Positions 1 to 8,600 of a stretch of 21,570 nucleotides of DNA are shown here, piece by piece. The DNA comes from Bacteroidota bacterium (GTDB taxonomy: Bacteria; Bacteroidota; Bacteroidia; UKL13-3). The stretch is from positions 1 to 21,570 of the forward strand of contig RGVD01000014.1 in assembly GCA_010027395.1 (NCBI GenBank), read 5' to 3'. Within the stretch, counting starts at the first letter, position 1, and the number at the start of each line of letters is the position of its first letter. Made by a program: the position numbers and the translations under genes. Below the pieces are notes generated by a model. It was not told where the DNA came from. It saw nothing but the letters and a program-made list of their open reading frames with translations, and did not search any database.

Positions 1-204
1 TTCCTGAATTGGAATGGAAAAACCGGGCAATCCCCCGCCGGTATGAAACGGCTGAACCACCCAGCGTTGCCTAATTTCAGAATTGGATTCCAAATTTGAG
101 CAAAATGCAAATGCCTCCTCATCGGGATAGCCATAAATTCCTATGCATTTTTGGTGATAAACCGGGTTTTGAAACCGGGATATCCAGGTTTGGAGCTCGT
201 TCAT
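1..204 (-). CDS. Partial CDS, N-terminal 68 residues; possibly isochorismate-synthase-like
   Basis: An open frame starts at an ATG (204-202) and stays open to the left edge, so the C-terminus lies outside the window. The start is well bounded, because an in-frame TGA (210-208) sits two codons upstream of the ATG. It lies 31 bases after the stop of the threonine dehydrogenase gene and probably shares its transcript. The visible protein begins MNELQTWISRF and continues with QKCIGIYGYPDEEAF and QPFHTGGGLPGFSIPIQE. It is soluble, with no signal peptide. The layout, a short 'IGIY' strand followed by 'VVQPF' and 'FSIPIQE', faintly recalls the N-terminus of Bacteroidota isochorismate synthases (MenF/chorismate-binding family). 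That is a guess from memory of the family, since no catalytic region is visible. GC content matches the adjacent dehydrogenase and is higher than in the rest of the window. Confidence 0.6.
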   Translation of the reverse strand, partial: MNELQTWISRFQNPVYHQKCIGIYGYPDEEAFAFCSNLESNSEIRQRWVVQPFHTGGGLPGFSIPIQE

Positions 205-235
205 AACTCAATGAATGGCCTAGGCCCCAAACCCA

Positions 236-1165
236 TTAAATGTGAGCGAGCATATCGTTTACCATTCCATCTAAGTCGAAATGGGGTTTCCAGCCCCAAT
301 CGTTGCGGGCCGCAGAATCGTCAATGCTTTTTGGCCAACTGTCGGCAATTTGTTGCCTAAAATCAGGTTCGTAGCTGATTTGAAAATGGGGAATTTGTTT
401 CTGAATGGCGTTGCTCAATTCTTCCGGGCTGAAGCTTAAGGAGGCTACGTTGTACGATCCGCGTTGTTTGACCTGTTCTGCGGGGGCGTCCATAAGCTCT
501 AAGGTGGCCCGGATTGCATCGGGCATGTACATCATGGGTAGGGCAGTTTGTGCCGATAAAAAGGAGGTGTATTTTCCTTCTGCTTTTGCTTTGTGAAAAA
601 TATCTACCGCGTAATCGGTGGTACCGCCACCCGGAGGAGAACTGTAGCTGATCAAACCCGGGTAGCGCAAAGAGCGAACATCTACTCCATGTTTTAAATG
701 GTACCATTCGCACCAGCGTTCTCCGGCAAATTTCGAGATGCCGTAAATAGTACTGGGTTCGGTAACGGTGGCCTGAGGGGTATTTTCAGAAGGGGTTGTG
801 GGTCCGAAAACAGCGATGCTGCTGGGCCAATACAGTTTTTTTATGTGCCCTTCTCTTGCCAATTCAAGGCAGGTAAACAGGGTTTCCATGTTTAAGTTCC
901 AACCCTTTTGGGGGAACTTTTCGGCAGTGGCCGAAAGCAAGGCTGCTAACAAATATACTTGGCTAATTCCATGCTTTTTAATCACTTCATACATACCTTG
1001 GCGATCCATAGCATCCAATTTCTCGTAGGGTCCAACAGGATTTTCAACCTCTTTCACATCCGCACAGACCACATTATCGTGTCCGTAATTATTTCTTAAT
1101 ACTTCTGATAATTCTAGCCCTATTTGGCCTTGCGAGCCGATGATAAGTATCTTTTCCGTTGACAT
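236..1165 (-). CDS. tdh: L-threonine 3-dehydrogenase, SDR (epimerase-like) type
   Basis: This enzyme oxidises L-threonine with NAD+ to 2-amino-3-ketobutyrate in the cytoplasm, the first step of threonine breakdown to glycine plus acetyl-CoA or to aminoacetone. It belongs to the short-chain dehydrogenase/epimerase type, not the zinc-dependent MDR type of E. coli. The Rossmann glycine motif is GSQGQIG (residues 10-16). The catalytic set is Ser115/Ser116 with Tyr141 and Lys145 in YGISK. GGGTTDYAV (about 179-187), which I recognise as characteristic of this subfamily, supports the specific call over a generic sugar-nucleotide epimerase. At 309 residues it is full length for the family. A promoter-like site lies immediately upstream (1188-1217), and a second gene begins 31 bases downstream of its stop. 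GC is unusually high for this window: 32 of 60 bases in 421-480. Confidence 0.9.
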   Translation of the reverse strand: MSTEKILIIGSQGQIGLELSEVLRNNYGHDNVVCADVKEVENPVGPYEKLDAMDRQGMYEVIKKHGISQVYLLAALLSATAEKFPQKGWNLNMETLFTCLELAREGHIKKLYWPSSIAVFGPTTPSENTPQATVTEPSTIYGISKFAGERWCEWYHLKHGVDVRSLRYPGLISYSSPPGGGTTDYAVDIFHKAKAEGKYTSFLSAQTALPMMYMPDAIRATLELMDAPAEQVKQRGSYNVASLSFSPEELSNAIQKQIPHFQISYEPDFRQQIADSWPKSIDDSAARNDWGWKPHFDLDGMVNDMLAHI

Positions 1166-1187
1166 GATGTATAGTGATTAACGCTTT

Positions 1188-1217
1188 CAAATGTATAAAA
1201 GCAGATAGAATTATCAA
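1188..1217 (-). promoter_or_regulatory. Bacteroidota-type promoter for the threonine dehydrogenase gene
   Basis: On the minus strand a TTG (1217-1215) is followed by a 19-base spacer and TACATTTG (1195-1188). This fits the Bacteroidota -33/-7 promoter pattern TTG-N(about 19)-TAnnTTTG. The -7 box ends 22 bases before the ATG, implying a very short leader. The call is from pattern matching only. Confidence 0.6.
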
Positions 1218-1291
1218 GAATGATTGTATACACACCTTGTTTGAATGTTCAGATATGTATGAAATACTGCATTTGTTTTCTTTAAGGAAAT

Positions 1292-3322
1292 TTAATTTTG
1301 ATGCTGAAGAGGTAAACTAAACAAAAAACAAGAGCCTTTACCTTGCTCGCTCTCTACCCATATTTGTCCTTTGTTTTTTTCAACGTATTCTTTGCAAAGC
1401 ATCAATCCAAGACCCGTGCCCTTTTCGTTGCCAGTTCCTTTGGTGCTGTTGTTTTTGTACTGGGTAAAAAGCAAAGGAATTTTATCTGATGAAATTCCAA
1501 CCCCATTATCCAAAACAGAAATATGTATGAATTCACCTGTAATTTGCGAACTAATACTAACACTTCCACCCTCATGTGTAAACTTTATTGCATTTGAAAT
1601 AAGGTTTCGCACCACCAAATTAATGGTATCTAAATCACCATAGGCAAATGAATCTTCGTCTACTAAATTTTCAAGTTCAATATTCTTTTGGGCAGCATTT
1701 CCATTGAGCAAAGCCACATTATCATTAGCTATCTCAAACAAGTTTAGCCTTACAATATTGATGGCTTTTCCTTTGATTTGTTCTGAAGCCCAAACCAACA
1801 AATTCTCTAATAGATCAATGGTATTGTTAACCGAACTAGCGATTTCACCTGTCAAGTGTTTTTCATCTGATGGCTTATAATTCTTATTGCTGATAAGTTC
1901 AAAATACAATTTCATGGATGTTAAATTGTTTCTTAAATCATGAGAAATGATTGAAAAAAAACGATCCTTCACATTATTTAATTGGGTCAATTGCTCCTTT
2001 TGAATAATGATTTCTTTGTTCTGCTTTTCAAGTGCATTGGCAATTCTTTTGTTTTTGATAAAAAAAAACACCACAACAGCAAAAAGCGTTAATAATAAAG
2101 TTGAAAATACTAATAGAAAGTTACGTACCCTTCTCTCTTCTTGTCTTTGCAAATTAATTAACTCGCTTTCACTTTTCAATAATTCAATTTCTGATTGTTT
2201 GCTTTTGGCTTCAAAATCCGCCTCAAGGGTGTTCATTCGTTTCAAGATAGAATCATTGTACAATGAATCTTTCATATTATTACTCAAAGATTGAAAGGTA
2301 ATAGATTTACCCTTTTCATTAGTTGCTTTATACAAAGTTTCTAATCCTTCGTATGCTAAATCCAACTCAATATTCAACCCTGTTCGTTTGGAAATATCAA
2401 TTGCCTTCTTAAAATATGAATCCGCCTCTGAATATTCTAATTTAGCTGTTAATATATATCCCAAAACATTATAATTCGAGGCCAAGAGAGGCTTAATGTT
2501 TATGCTTTGAGCTAGCAATAAAGATTGTTTAGCATAGGCTAATGCATTATCATATTGCTTGTGCTCATAATTGGCTTTAGCCAAATTATGCAACGTAGAA
2601 GCCTCTCCTGCAGTATTTTTTATTTCTCTATAGACTTGTAAAGACTTCATAAAAAAGAGCTTTGCCTTACTATAATTTTTCTGTCTTAAATAGATGTTTC
2701 CTATATTATCATAGCTGCTAATCAATCTGAATTTGTTTTTACTATGCTCATAAATACTCAATGCTTTTATATTGTATTCAATGGCTTTACTAAAATTATT
2801 TTGTCTTTCAAAAACAGCGGCTAGGAGTGAATATGCATTCAATTTTGCATTTTCATCCTTGCTCTTTTCATAATATTTTAAGGCATTGAAATATTGTTCA
2901 GCAGCAGCAGTTAATATACCTTGTGCTAATGAAATATTCCCCAATTGAATATGCACTTCAGCCAAGCCCGCACCAGACAATCCAAATTGAATGGATTTGT
3001 TATAATAATCTTTGGCTTGATTAAAATTGCTTTGATTAAAATAAAGAGAGGCGATGGTTTTGGATAAAAACATACAATTGTTCTTATCATCTATTTTAGA
3101 ACAAATATCGAAAGCTTGCTTGCAATAGTCTATGGCTAGCTGGGAATTACTATATCTAAAATGACTGGCTAATTCAGACAGTATCAATACCTTTTGTTTA
3201 TCATCAGATGAACGAAGTATATTGTTTAAGCTATCAACATAATTGCTTTGTGCAAAAACACTTGTTTGCACTAAAACAATAAATAGGAAACATATTATTT
3301 TCAGCCTTTTGATAACATTCAT
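1292..3322 (-). CDS. TPR-sensor transmembrane histidine kinase
   Basis: This is the sensor kinase of a two-component pair. Residues 1-24 form a signal peptide (hydrophobic core, cleavage after SVFA). Residues about 43-345 are seven to eight tetratricopeptide repeats of roughly 40 residues, which would be periplasmic. A coiled-coil-like stretch (about 360-398) leads into one transmembrane helix (about 401-423) and then a cytoplasmic kinase. Kinase motifs are the H-box with phospho-acceptor His461 (SHDLRNNL), the N-box with Asn573 and Asn577, the G1 box DNGVG (605-609) and the G2 box GTGLGL (635-640). All ATP-binding motifs are intact, so it should be active. The usual H-box proline is replaced by asparagine. 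Its ATG directly follows the TAA of the response regulator with no gap, which implies co-transcription and translational coupling. The ligand is unknown; TPRs suggest a protein or peptide signal. The run of nine T (sense strand) at 2068-2060 lies within the membrane-helix codons. Confidence 0.93.
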   Translation of the reverse strand: MNVIKRLKIICFLFIVLVQTSVFAQSNYVDSLNNILRSSDDKQKVLILSELASHFRYSNSQLAIDYCKQAFDICSKIDDKNNCMFLSKTIASLYFNQSNFNQAKDYYNKSIQFGLSGAGLAEVHIQLGNISLAQGILTAAAEQYFNALKYYEKSKDENAKLNAYSLLAAVFERQNNFSKAIEYNIKALSIYEHSKNKFRLISSYDNIGNIYLRQKNYSKAKLFFMKSLQVYREIKNTAGEASTLHNLAKANYEHKQYDNALAYAKQSLLLAQSINIKPLLASNYNVLGYILTAKLEYSEADSYFKKAIDISKRTGLNIELDLAYEGLETLYKATNEKGKSITFQSLSNNMKDSLYNDSILKRMNTLEADFEAKSKQSEIELLKSESELINLQRQEERRVRNFLLVFSTLLLTLFAVVVFFFIKNKRIANALEKQNKEIIIQKEQLTQLNNVKDRFFSIISHDLRNNLTSMKLYFELISNKNYKPSDEKHLTGEIASSVNNTIDLLENLLVWASEQIKGKAINIVRLNLFEIANDNVALLNGNAAQKNIELENLVDEDSFAYGDLDTINLVVRNLISNAIKFTHEGGSVSISSQITGEFIHISVLDNGVGISSDKIPLLFTQYKNNSTKGTGNEKGTGLGLMLCKEYVEKNKGQIWVESEQGKGSCFLFSLPLQHQN

Positions 3323-4039
3323 TTAAGCAGGAGCATTTTCGACTAACTTAAAACCGGATCCATGAATATTTGTAATTTCTAAACAAATATCGTCTTTTAT
3401 AATTTTCCTTAACTTATTTATATAAACATCTAGGTTTCTTGCTGTATAAAAATCATCTCTACCCCAAATGCTAAGTAAAATAGCATTGCGAGATAAAAGC
3501 ATATTTTTATTTTCGATAAACAACTTTAACAAGTTGCTTTCAGTTGAACTTATTTTCTTTTCAATATCATTATTAACCATTACTAAATGATTAGAAGTAT
3601 CAATTTTGGTATTCCCTACAATAAACACTTCTTCTTTAGCCAAGGTAGTAGCATTAATTCCTTTGGTTCTTTTTAAAATAGCCTTCATTCTAGCCACAAG
3701 TTCATTGGTACTAAAGGGCTTTATAATATACTCATCTGCACCAATTTCAAAACCTTTTAATTTATCATCTTCATCCGTGTTAGCCGTTAAAAATATGATG
3801 GGAGTCAAAGCATCTTTTTTTCTGATTAGTTCAGCCAATTCGTAGCCATTTTTCTTTGGCATATTCACATCCAAAATACATATATCGAAACGTTCTTTAT
3901 CAAATACTTTCCATCCCTCTTCTCCATCCTTGCATAGCTTAACACTAAAACCACTTAATCTCAAATTTTCCTTTAATAAAGATCCAAGACTTAATTCATC
4001 ATCAACTACTAATACGTGCGGTAATGCTTCTTGTTCCAT
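3323..4039 (-). CDS. Response regulator, OmpR/PhoB family (receiver plus winged helix)
   Basis: This is a DNA-binding response regulator of 238 residues, the normal family length. The receiver domain (about 8-122) has the acidic pair Asp13/Asp14, the phospho-acceptor Asp57 in CILDVNMP, the switch Thr85 and the conserved Lys107 in IIKPFS. The C-terminal winged helix (about 135-233) has the typical recognition-helix region RNLDVYINKLRK (201-212) and the terminal hairpin IHGSGFKL. It is the first gene of the operon with the histidine kinase, which begins at the very next base after its TAA, so phosphotransfer from that kinase is the expected input. A possible -7 element (TACATTTG, 4070-4063) precedes its ATG. 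Target genes cannot be read from the sequence. Confidence 0.94.
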   Translation of the reverse strand: MEQEALPHVLVVDDELSLGSLLKENLRLSGFSVKLCKDGEEGWKVFDKERFDICILDVNMPKKNGYELAELIRKKDALTPIIFLTANTDEDDKLKGFEIGADEYIIKPFSTNELVARMKAILKRTKGINATTLAKEEVFIVGNTKIDTSNHLVMVNNDIEKKISSTESNLLKLFIENKNMLLSRNAILLSIWGRDDFYTARNLDVYINKLRKIIKDDICLEITNIHGSGFKLVENAPA

Positions 4040-4062
4040 AGTCTATAGGTATTTATTTTTAA

Positions 4063-4070
4063 CAAATGTA
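4063..4070 (-). promoter_or_regulatory. Possible -7 promoter element for the two-component operon
   Basis: TACATTTG on the minus strand, identical to the -7 box of the threonine dehydrogenase promoter, ends 24 bases before the regulator ATG. No good TTG lies at the usual 17-23 base spacing (the nearest is at 13), so this is only a partial match. Confidence 0.35.
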
Positions 4071-4167
4071 AAAAAGCATTTGGCAATCATTGCTAATGAC
4101 TGACTTTAAAAATTCTTAATAATTTAAATGAAAGTTAAAAGGTGACAAATTAAATAGTGGATGTGGT

Positions 4168-5547
4168 TCATTTAGTGCCTTTCAGTTCACGCCACATTTG
4201 ATTGAATGACTTGTCTTCAATCTTGGGTAATTCCCTTTCTTCACCCCAGTCTGCTTTAAAGAATTGTTTAAAGGTAAAGTTTTTTATTCCCGAAGCTCTG
4301 TCTAAATTTTTACGACTCATCATGGCTTTTTTCCAAGTATACCATGCTAATTTTTCCCCATTAGTTGAAAGACCGAGTTGTCGAGCATCTCGTCTATTTC
4401 GAAGCAAATGAGTATGTATATCAATATTAACTGGGCAAACATTAGAGCAGTTTCCACAGCTAGTTGAGGCTTCACTTAAATACTTATTGTCGGTCAAACC
4501 TTCTTTCAAAGGCGTAACAACCATACCAATAGGACCAGACTCACTATTATTTTTAAATGCCTGCCCTCCAATTTGGGTGTATATCGGACAAACATGATGA
4601 CAGGCACCACATTCAATACAATGCAAAGCATCTCTTTGTTCGTGAGTTTGAAGCAAATTAGAACGACCATTATCTATCAAAATAACAATAAACTCTGATG
4701 GACTATCATTGTCTATGTTCGCATTTTTAGGACCATATAATGTGTTATAAGTTGAAATTCGTTGTCCTGTGCTATGCGAAGAAAGAAGAGTATAAAAAAT
4801 ATCTATGTCACTCAAGCTAGGTAGCACTTTATCAATACCCGCTAATACGATATGTGTTTTTGCAAAAGAAGTGCATAATTGGACATTTCCTTCATTATCT
4901 GAAATAGATACAAAACCACTATCCGAAATAAGGAAGTTTGCACCTGTAATACAAACATCTGCCTGGTAATAATTACTTCTTAATTGCTCTGCAATATCTT
5001 TAGCTATTTCATTTTCATCTGCATTCAATGATGTTCGGATACTAGCATTCAAAGACTCGTTAACCTTCAACTTTTCGATGTGCAACAGGGGCATAGAGGC
5101 ATGAGCAGTTTTTGTTTTTAATGAACCTAAAAGATAGGTCCCAAAATCTGTTTCCTTGGTTTCAAAACCTTTTCCATGTAGGTAGGAAGTCAATCCTATT
5201 TCATCACCAATAGAGGTTTTACTTTTTACAATGGATTTGGCATTTAAACGCTTTAATTGCTGCTCAATTTCGTTTAGAGCAGTAGTACCATCATGCGCCC
5301 ATATTACTTTGCCACCTTTACGAGTTATCGAAGCCTCAAATTCAATTAAATATTTATCTAAATTTTCAGTCACGCGCCATTTGGCATAGGCTGCTCTATT
5401 TTTCGCCAATTCTAAGGAAACAAATTGCTCTAGCGATTTCTTATGTTGCTGCACATATCTACTAATAGCAGTTTGAGTCTTTGACTTAATCGACCCATCT
5501 GCTATACTTTGATGTATGTTTTTGTTAAACTCTTCTTGATAACGCAT
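4168..5547 (-). CDS. lutB: LutB-like lactate utilization iron-sulfur protein
   Basis: Resembles LutB/LldF, the iron-sulfur subunit of the LutABC L-lactate oxidation complex, a cytoplasmic enzyme system that converts L-lactate to pyruvate. The N-terminal two thirds (about 60-300) is the LUD domain. The ferredoxin-like part contains CIECGACHHVCP (Cys310, 313, 316, 320) and CGNCSNVCP (Cys364, 367, 371), binding sites for two 4Fe-4S clusters. A family-typical C-terminal tail follows (about 375-459). Length (459) fits the family. No lutA or lutC gene is beside it: the upstream gene is a T9SS cargo protein ending at a terminator, and downstream is the two-component operon. If it acts in lactate oxidation, its partners are encoded elsewhere; a related electron-transfer role is possible. 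A weak promoter-like pair (TTTG at 5594-5591 and TTACTTTG at 5574-5567) precedes it. Confidence 0.85.
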   Translation of the reverse strand: MRYQEEFNKNIHQSIADGSIKSKTQTAISRYVQQHKKSLEQFVSLELAKNRAAYAKWRVTENLDKYLIEFEASITRKGGKVIWAHDGTTALNEIEQQLKRLNAKSIVKSKTSIGDEIGLTSYLHGKGFETKETDFGTYLLGSLKTKTAHASMPLLHIEKLKVNESLNASIRTSLNADENEIAKDIAEQLRSNYYQADVCITGANFLISDSGFVSISDNEGNVQLCTSFAKTHIVLAGIDKVLPSLSDIDIFYTLLSSHSTGQRISTYNTLYGPKNANIDNDSPSEFIVILIDNGRSNLLQTHEQRDALHCIECGACHHVCPIYTQIGGQAFKNNSESGPIGMVVTPLKEGLTDNKYLSEASTSCGNCSNVCPVNIDIHTHLLRNRRDARQLGLSTNGEKLAWYTWKKAMMSRKNLDRASGIKNFTFKQFFKADWGEERELPKIEDKSFNQMWRELKGTK

Positions 5548-5641
5548 TTTAAAAGCTGCAACAGTTCAAAGTAAATTTAAATTATAGTATCAAACAACTC
5601 CTAATCAAATAAATATTAACAGTAGATATCTCATAAACAAA

Positions 5642-5666
5642 AAAGGCTACCCATTGGGTAGCCTTT
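5642..5666 (-). terminator. Rho-independent-type terminator after the giant T9SS gene
   Basis: A perfect 11-base-pair stem (AAAGGCTACCC with GGGTAGCCTTT) and a 3-base loop lie 17 bases beyond the stop of the giant gene. On the minus strand the stem runs into TTTTTTGTTT. The A-rich side makes it roughly symmetric, but no plus-strand gene points into it. Confidence 0.85.
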
Positions 5667-5683
5667 CTGTCGGACGATCCGAA

Positions 5684-8600
5684 TTATTTTTGTTTAACAA
5701 CTGTACGGTAAATCGTAGTATCATCAAATTCGATTTTAATCAAATAAGTACTAGAAGCTGATGAGAATTCATTTTCCTCCAATCTGAAACTATGTTTACC
5801 CGCAGCCAATTTACCATAAGCGTGTTGGCTAATGCTTCTTCCTAGCATATCTAAAACAGTCACATTTACATTTCTAGATTCGTCTAGTGTGAAATCTAAA
5901 TTGGTGTTTTCAGAGAATGGATTAGGGTAAGCTCTAATACTAAATTGATTAGCTAATTTATCATTGATTCCTACATTATCATTTTGGAACGAATCAACTG
6001 CAGCAATAGAACATCCTGAGTTTCCATCGTCAACTTTCAGGGTTATTGTATACCATTGTTTTCCTTTATCAAAATAGAAGCTTGGGCTAGCAACATTAAA
6101 ATAAGTACCACTTAAATCTCCCATAGTCCAAGTATAATTGGTTGGGCTAACATTATCAGCTTGATTAAAAATAGCAGTGAACTTACGTTGACCAAATCCA
6201 ATATTATCAATTTTGATTTTTACAGAAGGAGCAGGTACCACATTGATTGGTAAATATGCTGTATCCGAACAAGTACTGCTAACTGACTTAACAATTAAAC
6301 GAACATTGTATGAATTAACACCAGGGAATACATAAGTAGGAGATTGACTATTGCTTACACCTGAAGGTGAAGCATCAAAAGTCCAACTATTTACCAATGC
6401 TGAGTTATCAGGCATACGTGAAGAGTTGTTAAACACAACAGGTGAATTATTACAAACAGTGGTTCTAGAAGCAGAGAATTGAGCTACTGGTTTATAGTTA
6501 ACAACTACTGGTAAAGTTATTGAATCCTTACAACCATTATACAACTCTGTAGCAACTAACTTCACGTAAAAAGGGTTATCTGCATCCGCAATAGATGAGT
6601 ATGTTTTATTTGGAGTAACACCGCTATAGGTTGTATTATCACCTAAATTCCAAGTATAATTTACATTGTTAAATCCACCACTAAAAGTTGATGTATTGGT
6701 AAAGTCTACAGGCTGTGTTTTGGTTGTTCCAGGACCTGAAGCACATGCAGTGGTATATTTAAAGTTAGCCACAGGTTTATCAAATATGGTTGCGGTTCTG
6801 CGTAAAGTATCTGCACAACCATAGTTTGAACGTGCAATCAAAGTAACCAAATAAGTGCCACTTGCGGTATATTTATACGAAGGAGCAGATCCTAAAGAGA
6901 TATCACCATTACCAAAATCCCAAAAACGACCTACTGAACCTGAACTTATTGTAGATGAATCTGTCAAAGGTAATTTTAAACCTAAACAAACATTTGATGT
7001 TGTGAATCTAGCTGTGGGTCTTGCAAATGAGTATATCTGATTTTGTATTTGCTCTTGTTCGCAACCTACTGTATTTCTAACCTTTAGTTTTACAGTATAG
7101 GTAGTATCATATTGTTTAAAATAGAAACTTGCATTTGCATTAGATTGAGTGGTACTTGGGAAAGTCCATAAATAAATAGACCCGTTTGGTTGGGTATTTG
7201 ATTTAAATGTAGTTGGCTTAGTAGAATCTCCCGAACAAGGTAAATCATAAGTAAAGTTAACCGTTGGACTTGTTCTAACAAAAATAGTCTTTGTAGAACT
7301 TCCAGTTATTCCCAAACGGTTACCAACTGTTAATCTAACAGTATATAAACCGCCTGTTAGATATGTCTTTTGAGCTACTTGCAAACCAGCACCTGTATTA
7401 TCACCAAAACTCCAAATAAAATTATATGGTCCATCTGATGGATTGCTTAATGAATTACCCGTAAAGGTCATACCTGTTAGTGCACATACGGTATCAACAC
7501 TTGAAATCAACTGAGGAACGGGTGTAGAAGTTACACTCAAAACTCTAGTGTATGAAGAGTCACATCCTGTAGTTAACAAACGCATGGTTAAATTCAAGTT
7601 GAAGGTACTATTCAATTCGCTTGGCTGGGCAATGAATCTTACGGCAGGTTTAGTTGTAGCATTTCCTGGTAATAAAGTAAAGTCTAATGCAGGCGTACCT
7701 GTGGATGTTTGTAATGTATAATTAGAAATCGTCCATAATGTACCATAGTCTGAATTTGTAAGGAATGATGGTGCTTTTATTTCGTAGGTTAAAGTATCAC
7801 CAACTCTAGCGCCATCAGGGAAGAAAGAAGTACCATCATTAAATGCACCAGTAAACTCTGTAATACGTGGGGCAACAAATGGGCCATTGTAGAAACGTCC
7901 AACAGCAAGAGTAACAGTATCCGGCAAATAATTGCTACAACCAGATAGGGTGTTTATTGCATTAACAACCACTTTAACTGTATCTGCATTGTTATTTGGC
8001 GGTAATTTATAAGTAATACTTGAACTATTTCCACTGTAACTGATTAATGGATTTCCAAGTTTGGCTACATCATAAGAAGAATAAACAAATCTTGGATCTG
8101 TGCTTGGTATGGTGAAAGTAGCAGAGTCTCTAAAACAAGCATTTAAGAATTTCGGACTGATTGACTGATTTTGAAAATCATCAAATATTTGAATAGAATC
8201 AATAATAATATTCTGACCACCACCAACTGCATTGCCATCAAAGGCGATTCTAATTCCTGGCAGACCAGCAAAGTTGGATAAACATACCTCGAAAACCTTA
8301 TATCCAGGGAAAGAATATTTTTGATCTAAATTTACCCTTGAAATATTAGTTACTGAACCATAATAACCATTTATCCCAACTTTAATATCAAGATTATCTA
8401 ACTTAGTTGCATTAACATCACTTTGTGAAACAGCAATTCTTAAGGTAGGATTCTGCATATCGGTAAAATCAAAGCAAGGAGATAACAATCTAGCTGAAGA
8501 ATTTGCAGCAAATGATGCTGAATTAAAATTTGCTGTTTTAAAGCCACTGTATGGGGCTAAGTTAGGAGCAGCACTGGATCCTTGTTGACCTAATAACCAA

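Noticed and set aside
159..180. Repeated AAACCGGG words near the left edge
   Set aside because: This is a direct and not an inverted repeat, inside the partial coding region, and explained by codons there. It is neither a terminator nor an operator.
363..713. 116-codon minus-strand frame inside the threonine dehydrogenase gene
   Set aside because: It is an out-of-frame shadow of a gene with complete catalytic motifs. The longer frame here reflects the higher GC.
1271..1290. Possible terminator after the kinase gene
   Set aside because: The imperfect TTTCTTT/AAGGAAA pairing has no loop, no GC core and a mismatch, so it is too weak to call.
2007..2294. 95-codon plus-strand open frame opposite the kinase gene
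   Set aside because: It is antisense to the membrane helix and coiled-coil codons of the kinase. Its hydrophobic look comes from the opposite strand of AT-rich codons.
4126..4173. Inverted AAATGAA/TTCATTT pair near the lutB-like stop
   Set aside because: It has a seven-base AT-rich stem with a long loop, overlaps the stop codon and has no T-tract. It is likely to be chance in AT-rich DNA.
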